A stretch of 64,000 bases of DNA from Rhexocercosporidium sp. MPI-PUGE-AT-0058 (taxonomy: Eukaryota; Ascomycota; Leotiomycetes; Helotiales), in NCBI GenBank assembly GCA_020746875.1, contig JAGTJL010000022.1, forward strand, positions 248,001 to 312,000. The letters run 5' to 3'. Position 1 is the stretch's first letter. Each line of letters begins with the position of its first letter. The notes under the pieces were generated by a model, which did no database searches, was not told the origin of the DNA, and was given only the letters and a program-made list of their open reading frames with translations. Of the stretch, positions 22,601 to 32,804 are shown piece by piece. Made by a program: the position numbers and the translations under genes.

Positions 22601-23361
22601 AAAGTCGCATGCTTATATGCCTTCAGTACAACATGGAGCATCTCCCCTGCCTCCTCACTTGTCTCATTCGCTAAACCCTTTCCAATAGCTAACAGTCTTG
22701 GGAAAGTCAACTCAATAACCTTGTCGAAGTCTGCTCGGTTTTCACCAGATTTGAAGCGGTAAACGCGACAAATGGCAAGAAGGCACTGTAGGCCGGCGAA
22801 AATCGTAGTGGCCTCGTTTGTATTGAGCAGTTGCACAGTGATGTCTATAAAGGCGGGCCATTTCTCGGGGAAGTCGAAATGGAGGATCTTTTGGAGGACT
22901 GGGACGAGTTGTTGTCGAATCTGGGGTGGGGAGGATGCCAGGACGGGCAGGAGACGTTCTCGAAACCTCTGCTTCTCGTCATCGGCAATAGCTTTGTTCT
23001 GCGGGGATTCCTCGCTCGGCGACCAGCCTCTTGTGACTCGGTTCTTCAGGTAAACAACCGCTGCAGTCGCGCGTTAGTATGTGTGAGCAGCGGGGTAGTG
23101 GTTGGTGGGTGGGAGCCTGTGGTTTTGCGTACTCGACATTCGCACGGAAGCTTCCTGCTCAGCTTGGAGGATCTCGAGGAGAGCATCTGTAAATCCCGCA
23201 TGTTCCTCAGCCTGCGAGTAAAGTATCAGCGTCGATATTCCTTCCTGCTATGCCTGCCCTGAGATGCTTACGGCCTTCAAGTCGAGTTCTGCGCGGCGTC
23301 GAAGGTCGGCCTCGGGGCTGAGCGTCGCAACGATGCGACCTCTCAATACAGCGACATCCAT
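19641..23361 (-). CDS. sxm1: Importin-beta family nuclear transport receptor (Sxm1/importin-7/8 type)
   Basis: A gene of about 1,040 codons in several exons, from MDVAVLRGRIVATLSPEADL (ATG at 23361) to TQNPVTNGAP (stop at 19641). Small 5' exons encode the importin-beta N-terminal domain, with AVVYLKNRVTRGW and FRERLLPVLASSPPQIRQQL. The longest uninterrupted coding part is near 21.1-22.3 kb. It encodes helical HEAT-type repeats, including YLIQIEQWVAKTTWLSRPCL and GYLRARACDTVEKFEQLDF. Near the C-terminus an acidic stretch (DDDEDDEWAGDD) is followed by YLEFLNEE and ETPLDKVEPYQLFRDALM, which are characteristic of the Sxm1/Kap108 and Nmd5/Kap119 group, the relatives of human importin-7/8. These receptors bind RanGTP and import ribosomal proteins, tRNA-binding proteins and other cargo. 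Which of the two yeast paralogues it best matches was not tested. Confidence 0.9.
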
Positions 23362-25299
23362 CTTTGGGCTACAGATGCGCCGTGCAATTCGGAGGGAGGT
23401 TTGACGTGTAGGAGACCAAACGCTGGGCTGAGCGGAGCGAAGGGTGTTGGGTGATAATTTTTGTGGACGAGGCCCGACGTTTTCTGCTGCGGGTCAAGCA
23501 AGGGCGGTCAGTGGTGGGTTGGAATCACGTTTCGAGGCGCGAGGCACGAGGTGAGGTGAGGTAAGTAAGGTATGTAAGGTAAGGTAACGAAGGGCAAGGC
23601 GAGGGAAGGGATACTTCAGCAAGCTGCAGGATCTTGGAAACGAGGGAGTACTGCGGTAAGGTAAAGTAAAGTAAAATCGAGTAGCACAGAAGATGCACGG
23701 GAGGAGAGAATTCCTGCAGGTGTATATCAAGTGAATTGCAGCCAGGCTAGCCCCTTGATGAAGGGAAGGGAGGACAATGCCATTGGCTGGCTCTCTGGGA
23801 AACCCAACCCAGCCCAAGGCTTTTCGAGGGACCCTCGACCCTTCCACTCGGTTCTGATACACAACGATAAAAGATAACGATACTGTAATACGGCACGAGT
23901 GATGAATGATGGTATCAAGCTGTTGCCGTAAAATCTTTATGTGGGAAGCTGATCCTGCTGTATCTGCAGACCTTGTTTCGTTACTTCTTGTGGAATTGAC
24001 TAAATCACCACCAAAGGTAAAACAATGTGGTTCTCAGCTGCAAAGAGAGTGCTCGTAGCTGGCTGATGTTGCAACACGTCGAGGACAGCGAAGAGCCAAC
24101 AAACACGCACATACTTCGTACATGTGAAAATGCCAATGCCAATGCTGCATCTGGATTCTGGACAATCCGGTCCATTCCCTCATATCTTCGTGGCAACCCT
24201 CGAACTAGGTACGGTAGAGCTCCACTTCCAGCTCCCTTCTCCACTGTTAAGAACCCCTCACACGTGATAAAGGCTTTGTGGAAGAGGGGCACTCCTCTTG
24301 GATTCTGATTTGTTGATTACATATGTAGGTTATCGAGAGGGAAGACAGCATCAACTTGAAGGTTGGTTGGAGCTGCGCAGCTAAACGTTTGATGGTGAAA
24401 TCATGACTGGAGTTGCTTGACGTGACCTGGAGCAATTCTACTTTGGACCCTCGAACTCTCGCTTTGGCCACTACTCTAGCAACGTGACCCTACCCCGCTG
24501 TAACGGCAAACATAGGATTACCATTACTTACACGGTGTGTAATTTTGCAATAGATCTTGCCATTGCATTCCAAACTCCTCTTGTCTCTGGTTATGAGTGT
24601 GTAAATCATCTAATTCTCTACCTTCGTACCGTAATAGCAACCCAGACTTTGAGTGCGTGCCTAGATAGATGTAAAGATAAGCGGCAGAATCATGGCAAAT
24701 CCATCTACCCCATGCACAAGGAAGTGTGCCGCCAATTCAGGCACATTTCTCCGACAAGATGCATTCCTTGCATTCCCTATTACTTCTACGCAAAGCCCAT
24801 GTGATGATGTTGTACTGTCTTATCTGATCGTGTCCAAGGAAGTCTACTTCCACTACACTTTCTGTCCCCTCCCCTTGCACTTCGATGTCTCACTCCCTCC
24901 CGTTCTGTTTGTTTTGTTCGGCCCCTGGCTTGCCACAAAAGGTCTGGAGCTCCCATTAAGCTTCGCTCGTAATCGCCGCTCTCCGCCGGCTCTCACTGGC
25001 TCATCCTCGACTTCGCTTGTGCCGCTGGCTGGACCTGCTACATCGGGTCTTAGAGCAGTTGCTGCATCCCTGATGACCGACTTATCACGGCCGTGGAAGT
25101 GGGATGGAACACCAGACCGGCCGGCGTAACGTCTTTGTGCGGACTAAATTTCAAGATATAAGTATCATTCCCAATCACTTCGTCTTTCTTTCCCATTCCT
25201 ATTCTCTCTTTCGCTCCCCCGATCTCAACACATCTTCTTTCTCTTCGATCGAGACTGCTGTGGACATCGTGTGAAATACCCTTAACCATTTTATCTATC
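23362..25299. promoter_or_regulatory. Long divergent region between the importin and amine oxidase genes
   Basis: These 1.9 kb carry both promoters. A GGTAA/GGTGA-rich direct repeat lies at 23550-23590, with similar GTAAA units to about 23670. Short frames, including one at 24692-25129, have no family signature. CT-rich sequence just before 25300 (tctttctttcccattcc and similar) is typical of a fungal leader. Confidence 0.45.
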
Positions 25300-27756
25300 A
25301 TGTCTGCACAGCAATCGACCACAGGCCAGCTGCGACCTGACGGATCCAGACCAGCTCCTCATCCCCTCGACCAGCTTTCCATTCGGGAATCCGATTATGC
25401 CCGTGAAGTGATCCTCAAAGCGCGAGGTTCTCAAGTGGCAATCAACTTCAGATCTATCTATCTCGAAGAGCCTCCGAAGCACGAACTGTCCCGCTTTCTG
25501 GAGCTTGAGAATGCTGGCAGAGTAACGTCACGCACTTCCAGGCCAGCTCGCGTGGCAAAGGTTCAGTATGATGTGATCAGAGAGGATCGGAAGCATGAGT
25601 ACATGGAGTCGTGTGTGGATGTTGTGTCCGGGAGGGAAACACATCAGCGTGTGGTTGAGAAGATGCATCAAGCCTCTTTAACAACGTAAGTTATGCCGGC
25701 TGAGGAATTTGCCATGGCTTGTTTGAAATTCTCTGCACTTGCTGTGATCATTCATCTTTGCTCTGCCTTCTCACTTCACTATCTCTTATCTCATGACCAG
25801 ATACTGACAAAACTAGTCATGAGTTTGGAGAATTCAGTGTAGCATGCGTCGAATCACCACTGTTCAAGAAAGCTGTGGCTGAGTTTGATTTGCCAGAAGG
25901 ATTCGTAGTTGCCATCGATCCAGTATGTTCTGATCATTGGGCCCCTAGATTTTAGAGCTGATATTTCCCAGTGGCCATATGGTGGACCAGACCCTTCTGA
26001 GGTCGCCCCTCGCTATACCCAGGGCCTGTGCTTCGCAAGAGACACACGCAATGGAAATGAAGATTCAAACCATTACGGTTATCCATTACCTATTATTCCA
26101 ATCATGGATACGTACAGCAAAGAAATTGTTCGGATAGATCGACTGGCGACTGGTGGCAAAGAAGATGGTTTGACTTACGGAACGCACAGGAGAGACATTC
26201 TTTCCCATTGTGCACCGGCTGAATACGTACCTGAGCTTCTTTCACAGCCTCTTCGTACCGATGTCAAGCCATTGAATGTTACTCAACCCGAAGGTCCGTC
26301 CTTCAAGGTTGATGGGAACTTGATCGAGTGGCAAAAGTGGAGATTCAGGGTCGGTTTCAACCCTCGAGAAGGTGCAACTCTACACGATGTCCGATATGAT
26401 GGCCGTAGTGTCCTATACAGACTAAGTCTTTCGGAGATGACTGTCCCATATGGAGATCCGAGACCTCCTTTCCAAAGAAAGCAAGCTTTCGATTTTGGTG
26501 ACGCTGGTGCTGGCCGAGCAGCAAACAACCTCGCTCTTGGCTGCGATTGTCTCGGAACTATCAAATACTTTGATGCTGTCCTGACAGAACCTGATGGAAA
26601 GGCAAGTCTAAGCAAGAATGTGGTATGTCTGCACGAACAAGACAACGGGATCGGATGGAAGCACACCAACTTCAGGACCAGCAGAGCTGTTGTGACCCGA
26701 CTTCGAGAGCTGGTGGTACAATTCATCATTACTCTAGCCAACTATGAGTACATCTTTGCGTACAAGCTTGACCAAGCAGGTGGAATCACTGTCGAGACAA
26801 GAGCCACTGGAATCGTCAGCGTGGTAAACATTGATCCAGGAAAGACCAGTCCTTGGGGGAACGTGGTATCTGCGGGAGCTCTGGCTCAGAACCATCAACA
26901 CCTCTTCTGTATTCGCATTGATCCTGCGATTGATGGACTCAACAATACAATTGTGGCAGAGGAGAGTCTTCCCATGCCAATGTCGAAAGAGATTAACCCG
27001 TATGGTAGTGGATACGAGGCAAGCAGAGCATGAATTCCATGAAAAAGCACAAACTAACTCCCTCCAGGTCAGACAAACGCCCATCAAAAGCTCACAATAC
27101 CTCGATGCCTCACCGTGGACAAACCTAACGGTCAAGATGACGAACCCTTCCAAGTTAAACCCAGTCTCTGGAAAGCCTGTAGCATACAAGTTCATTCCGT
27201 CTGCCACCCAATTACTACTCGCACACCCAGACAGCATCATGGCCAAGCGAGCCCAATTCGCAACCCATCACGTCTGGGTCACAAAATACAAGGATGGAGA
27301 ACTGTGGGCGGGTGGAGAGTTTACGAACCAAAGTCAAAAGGAGATCGATGGTGTTTCTGATGCGGTTGCAAGGAATGAGAATACCGAAAATGACGATGTG
27401 GTCGTTTGGAATGTTTTCGGATTAACAGTACGTCTTTTCCCAAGATCCGTGGATGAGAACTAACAATTCCGCAGCACAATCCAAGAGTCGAAGACTGGCC
27501 TGTCATGTAAGTACCCACTAGACAAACCAATTGACCTCTGCTTATCTTTATCAGGCCTGTTGAGATCCATCAACTTCATCTCCGACCAGCAGATTTCTTC
27601 TCGGCAAACCCTGCTATCGATGTTCCTGGATCGAAAAACACAGCTTCTGTTCTTGCTCCTTCTGAGTCTTGTTGTGAGAGTGGCTCTGTTCAGAAGGCTC
27701 CTACATCGCATATGCAGGGCACTGGACCTGATTTAGATCCTAAAAGCAAGTTGTGA
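25300..27756 (+). CDS. Copper amine oxidase, peroxisomal
   Basis: Six exons (25300-25685, 25817-25922, 25972-27018, 27068-27427, 27475-27506, 27555-27756) give 710 residues. The enzyme oxidises primary amines to aldehyde, ammonia and hydrogen peroxide. The cofactor motif N-Y-E-Y is present; its first Tyr, about residue 422, is the one converted to topaquinone. The catalytic Asp lies in AFDFGDAGAG (about 338). Copper ligands are seen in NHQHLF (His472, His474) and THHVWVT (His580/581). The C-terminal DWPVMPVE element is also conserved. The protein ends in SKL, a type 1 peroxisomal signal, which fits a peroxide-producing enzyme. Intron 3 uses a rare GC donor (GAG|gcaagc). Confidence 0.93.
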
Positions 27757-28909
27757 ACATTGCGAGTTAGCTAGCGGTGTACTGCGGGAGTCGGCTAGTT
27801 GGCTTGGGTTGGATATGGAGGCAATTGTCCGGCTCGAGCCACCTGACACAACTACAGTTAGGAATGTTGGATTTCTTTTCCTACGATTCCATCATGCAAA
27901 TTATACGATTTAGTCTTCAAAGCCTGCTTTCGGAGTCCTGGTCTAGCATGCAGTTCCAAAACAACAAACCAAGTAGCCAATCAACAACATGTATCTGTCC
28001 AAGCAAAGCAACGAACACGAGATCTTAATCAATGATCCACCCAAGGCACAATTCATGTGCAACCAGCCAAAATCACAGTCCCTCCATTCCTCCAACAAGA
28101 TTGAAAACAACAGCGCCGAAAATCTTTGTAGTTCGGAAAGGTGCCATAGATTCCCACCACTCGCTCACTCACTTGCGCACACCTTTCTACCCTCATCTCA
28201 TCTGATGATCGCGCATCGTACTGGAAACATGTACCGGGTATATGCATATCATCAATCTATCTCCCCTTGCATGAAGGACCTAATATACCGGTTGAACTTC
28301 CCTCCTTTCCCGGTCTGCGTCAGCTGGCTAAATTCTACTCGTCCTATAAATCCTAGATTCAATACGAGGTTTTAAGCGAGTGGTGCTACGCGAGCCCCTC
28401 CTCCGCCTTTCCTTTGAGCTACCTTACTTGGACGGATGCACTGTGCGGAGCTGTACAGCACTGGATTTGAAGGAGGAAGTGGCTAGTATTCGGAACGCAG
28501 AAATCTCGCACCGAGGATCTAGCCTTTCCTGATGTGATATTCGGACCGTGGATGTATAACGATCCTGTTCGTTTGTGTTCATACAAGCAGCATTTAGCAC
28601 AAGCGAAGGGGACGGACCGATTCGTGGAACTTCCTTCTCTTGCAGTACTTGATCATCTGCATGACTTGAGAATGATGGGATCTGTTTCTTTTTATAGCTC
28701 GACCGGACACTTGAGCCGGCTTGGGAGTTGGAGCTTGTTCTTTGAGGGGTTGGGGAATTTGGGATTGGAATTTGGGGATGGATTGGGACGTATAAAGTGT
28801 GGTGTTTCTGCTTGAGTTTTGAGAGGATGGGTTGAGCAGAGATTAAGACATATTCTCGATTTCTGAGAAGTTTAGCTGGAAGTTGAATATTGGTACTACG
28901 TACTTCGTC
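27757..28909. other. Intergenic region
   Basis: No gene is supported. It holds the amine oxidase 3' end and the promoter of the secreted Cys-rich gene. Two open frames (27989-28375, 28534-28815) lack any sign of function. Confidence 0.4.
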
Positions 28910-29979
28910 ATGGCGCCTCTCTCACTTCTCACCGGGCTTGGGCTTATTTTCAGGTCCGTACATCCCCTCTTCCCATATTCAACATTAAACTTCCAAAATA
29001 CACTGCTGTGTAGTACAAGATCATAACGCAACTAACCTCCGACCCACAGCCTCACAACCCCCCTCCTCGCCATCCCTAACGTCCTCCCCTCCCCTCCCCC
29101 CTCACCCACATCCCTCCAAACATGCCCAACAATAACCAAAACCACAAACTCCGCCTCCTGCCCTCAACCAACACCCACCTCCCATCCCTGCCCAGCCCCA
29201 GACTGCATCTACCTCTCCTCAGTCCACATCCCATGCGGCTGTCCCACGAGCGTCGCAACGCAAAACGTGTATACGCCTTGTCCAAAGGGATGTGATGGCG
29301 GGTGCGCTACGCAGTGGGTTTTTGGGACGGAGAGCGGATGTACGTCGAAGACGAAGACGACCTCGAAATCGAGTTCAAAAGTTATAACCTCAACGAAAAT
29401 ACCGACTACAAGCCCAATATACTCATACACTCCTCCGACAATCACCACGACCATCATCACGACCATCACGTCAAGAACCTCCTCCATTACAAGCACGACG
29501 AAACCGCCAACGACGACGATGAAGACTCAACCGGCGAGCTGCGCTACGATTACGGCTTCTGAAGGACCGGAGTGCTGGACGGCGGGGTGTCCGTTCACGT
29601 ATAGTCGGTGCGCGAGACGGGCTTCTGTGACGCTGAGTTGTGGGTGTGCGAGTATCCCGACGGTGACGGCTTGTTTGAGGACGTGTGATGGGGGGTGCTG
29701 GACTGATTATGCGGTGAGTTTTTTATCTTTTTTTCTTCCCTCTTGTTAGATCCCCTGGGTAGAGGAATGGAGGAGCGGTGATGGGCTCTGAGACTTGTTT
29801 TTGTGTGTTTCTGTGGTTGTGGGTCGGGCTTTTTCTGGGAGGGTGTGTGGAAGATGGGAAGAGAGGAGTTGAGCTGACTCTCTGACCAATAGACGAAATA
29901 CCTGCCTTGTCCTATGACGCCGTCTTTCAGCTGGGAAACGAGAACAGGTGGTATTCTGACGGTGCCGACTTTGGGGTAG
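28910..29979 (+). CDS. Secreted Thr-rich protein with two copies of a Cys-rich domain
   Basis: Three exons, 28910-28953, 29050-29713 and 29893-29979, give 264 residues. The first intron falls inside the signal peptide; splicing creates MAPLSLLTGLGLIFSLTTPL followed by LAIPNV, a convincing secretion signal. Two Cys-rich modules of about 50 residues follow, separated by a Thr/Ser-rich linker of about 70 residues. Module 1 contains CPAPDCIYL, PCGCPTSVAT and CPKGCDGGCATQWV. Module 2 contains CWTAGCPFTY, SCGCASIPTVTAC and CDGGCWTDYA. They share C-x-C and C-(D)GGC-x-T spacing, so one looks like a duplicate of the other. The last exon adds TKYLPCPMTPSFSW. No enzyme signature is present. The layout suggests a cell-wall or secreted, disulfide-rich, O-glycosylated protein. 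Confidence 0.75.
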
Positions 29980-30808
29980 GCGGTGGTTACCACCTTTCTT
30001 GGGATGGGATAGGACGGGATGAGAGAGGATGAGAAAATGAGAAAAGAAGGAGGCGGAAAAGGAGGAGAGAAAAGCACAGAGAGGAGAAGGGAGGGAGACT
30101 GGATCTGTTTGTTGCCAATGTGACTTGGAGCGGTATAGTTAGGGGATCTGATGTATTCAATTGTTGTGGCTATGTAGCGTACTGCTGAAAATGTTGAATC
30201 AAAAGTGGTTTGTTTGATGAGAGGGTGTTGAGTGCGATAGCAGGATCTTGCTTTTGTTGATTTTGTGATTGCGGACGAAGCGAGAATGAAAAACCACGTA
30301 GAGTCGAGCTCGAATTCGGGGGTCAATATTGATTATCCATTCCCTGCCCTGGATACATAAATCGCAGCAGCAATGGCTTCGAATCCGAGTGTAACACGTG
30401 GCTGTTGGTCTGAATAGGTTTTCTGAAAGATTTCAGTGCATGTTTGAGATACATCTTGTTATGAGGTTGGTGTCTTACCAGCTCTGTTGCTCTCCTCAAA
30501 TGTTCGCCTTTGTGCTCGAGTGATAATTGGTTTGACCTGCTTGTCTGGTGGCCATTGAAGGTTGACCTGCTGCTGTTGGAGCTTGGATTCCGCTCTGTAC
30601 ACTCTGAACCCTCAATCTATGGTGTGTGATAGCTTCTTGCAAGTTTGCAAACTGTGCTCCTGCCTGTGGTTCTACACCAGAGTCGGCTAGCTGAAGCTCG
30701 GTTAAAAAGTGTTTGTATTGTGGAAATTGGATCAGTGTATCTGTCAATGAACGTGAACACTGAACGAGCTGTAGTGTACCGTGGACTGACAGATTTTCAT
30801 TCATCTAC
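29980..30808. other. Intergenic region with an open frame directly after cwc24
   Basis: The reverse strand carries a 102-codon ATG frame at 30804-30496 that begins four bases past the cwc24 stop. It shows no domain I know, and splice-like signals follow it. Otherwise the stretch is AG- and T-rich and holds nothing recognisable. Confidence 0.35.
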
Positions 30809-31801
30809 CTATTCATCTTCCTCTTCATCCTCGCTGACTTCCTCTCCAGCTTCAATAGCCTTCTCCCTCCTCCTCGCCGCCCTCTCCCTCTTCTTATCCA
30901 GCAACTTCTTCAAATTCTTCGCCACATTAAACACACCACCCGTCCCAGCCCCACAAATAGCACAACTAGGATCCTTCCTATACCTCTTCAACGCACAGCT
31001 CTCGCAAAAGTAATGTCCGCACTTCGTAATAATCGGATCCTTATACTTGTCCTTGCAAATGACACACGCAAAAGGTATACCCTCTAACGCCGCATCCTCG
31101 TCCCCGGAATCTTCTTCCTCCGCATTCCGGTTCGCACTCGCTATCTTCGTCCCACCAATGACTTTCTTCCCCTTCGTGACGTTCTCCCATTCCTTATCCA
31201 GTTGCCACCCGGCTTTATAATCTTCTCGAGCGTGCAGGTATTTGCAATTGTCTCCGAACCCGCAGAAGCCTGTTTGTTTGTAGTCTTTGCAGACGTCGGG
31301 CGCGAAGTCTGTTACGGTGATGGTTCGTATGTTCGTGGGTGCTTTCACGGGCCCGACGACTCGGTTTGGTGCATCTGGATTCTTCTGGATGAAGGATGTG
31401 GCGTTCGCTAGACCTTTATATGTGCCGTCTGGCGCAGCTCTTGTCGATCCGAGAAGGTTCTTGCTAGATAATGCATCTGTGGCATTCTCGTCGTACCAAT
31501 TTGTCTGCTTGGTTGCATCATTGGAACTCTTGATTGTGGTGCTGCGGTCTGCTGTGTATTTGGTTGTTGTGTGATCCGCCTTTAAGGTGGCGTTGCTTTT
31601 AGATGATACGGTTACGGCGCCGGTGTTCTTCTTTCTTCGTTTGATCTTGTGTCCAGCTTCATCTTCCGAGGAGGAGTAATCGCCTGAATCGCTGTCTGAG
31701 GCCGGGGGTGGAGTGGCGGCTCTTTTGCGGAAATTGGATTTGCCTGCACGTTTCTTGAAGAGTGCTACTGGAGCGGCGGGGGCTGATTCTGTAGATTCCA
31801 T
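30809..31801 (-). CDS. cwc24: Pre-mRNA splicing factor Cwc24 (CCCH zinc finger and RING finger)
   Basis: An intronless frame of 330 residues with ATG at 31801. The N-terminus has FKKRAGKSNFRKRAATP, typical of Cwc24/RNF113. A CCCH zinc finger follows (CKDYKQTGFCGFGDNCKYLH, spacing C-x8-C-x5-C-x3-H) at about residues 172-191. A C3HC4 RING finger runs from CVICKDKYKDP through CGHYFCESC to CAIC at about 245-285. The tail is basic then acidic. In yeast Cwc24 joins the spliceosome with the NineTeen-complex group and acts before the first catalytic step; it binds near the 5' splice site. The human counterpart RNF113A also acts as a ubiquitin ligase. Length and domain order match the family fully. 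Confidence 0.95.
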   Translation of the reverse strand: MESTESAPAAPVALFKKRAGKSNFRKRAATPPPASDSDSGDYSSSEDEAGHKIKRRKKNTGAVTVSSKSNATLKADHTTTKYTADRSTTIKSSNDATKQTNWYDENATDALSSKNLLGSTRAAPDGTYKGLANATSFIQKNPDAPNRVVGPVKAPTNIRTITVTDFAPDVCKDYKQTGFCGFGDNCKYLHAREDYKAGWQLDKEWENVTKGKKVIGGTKIASANRNAEEEDSGDEDAALEGIPFACVICKDKYKDPIITKCGHYFCESCALKRYRKDPSCAICGAGTGGVFNVAKNLKKLLDKKRERAARRREKAIEAGEEVSEDEEEDE

Positions 31802-32804
31802 AGTTTACGATTGTCCTAAGGTCTTGTTGCTAAGAGGCGGTGATGCTGTGAAGTTGCAGGTGTTGAGCTTGAAAAGGCTGAAGTTCTGGTCTCCCAAGGC
31901 TGAGCCAACAATTCTATGAGAGCTCCCGCTGACTAATCAAGCCTTAGAAATCGAAGCCTTGTAATCCAGGTTGGAAGGTCAAAGAGTCACCAGAACGCGT
32001 TTTCTAGAACAACATTCCTCTTGACTAGGATGAACCTCGGACTCCTTGCGACAAAGTTTATCTCTCCAAATTACGTCGTCAATGCAAGCCCCCCGTCTGA
32101 TTCATCGGGGATCCATTCTGTGTTGTTGTTTTGGGACACGGACAGCCAATCAAACCCGAAGCGGAGAGGGAGGAGAAAACAACAAGAGAGCTCGTCTGTC
32201 CACTCACATTGCTGCATCAGCATCCCCAGCATGCTGTCGTACACTGCAGTAGCTGCCAGCCCGCACTTGCTGTATTTATCGTGATCAACACCAGATCGTT
32301 CGTTCTCCTCACTCATTCGCCTCGTCACCCTTTCTAACCTTGCTCGTCGTTTACTTTCGACTTTCTTTTCCTCCTACAAGACCCCAGCCTGGGTCGCAGT
32401 CGCACGTACAAATCCATTGGTCGCATTGACGATCGATAATAAGTACTTTACCTTCTGCCTCAGTGGGGACCGGTCAGAATCCAGGAACGCGCCCCCTTAG
32501 TCCAATCAACACGACCACTTCGGGAACCTCACCACAACACAGCCAACATTCCAGTGAAACCAAGAACTCTTTGTGCTCAGCACGGAGTCGCACAGGGGCG
32601 GATTTTCGAATTGCAAAATTTCTACTCTCTATTCCCGCACGACGGACTGCACGTCTCGAACGAGACCCAATATTGGCAGGTGGAGTGAAAGAGGAGAAGC
32701 GGAGAGCAGGACCAGAGCGTGTTGTGTACCTTTTCAACGCCTGGAGCAACACTCCCACGTTAGGAGCCACCTGCGTGGTAGCTCTCTGATTGCTGATCGC
32801 CAAC
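31802..32804. promoter_or_regulatory. Divergent intergenic region between cwc24 and apsA
   Basis: About 1 kb between divergent starts. Pyrimidine-rich sequence near 32300-32400 suits a fungal leader. No gene or clear operator was recognised. Confidence 0.45.

Noticed and set aside
24692..25129. 145-codon frame upstream of the amine oxidase
   Set aside because: It begins at a weak alternative codon or poor context, shows no conservation pattern and lies in the leader and promoter area.
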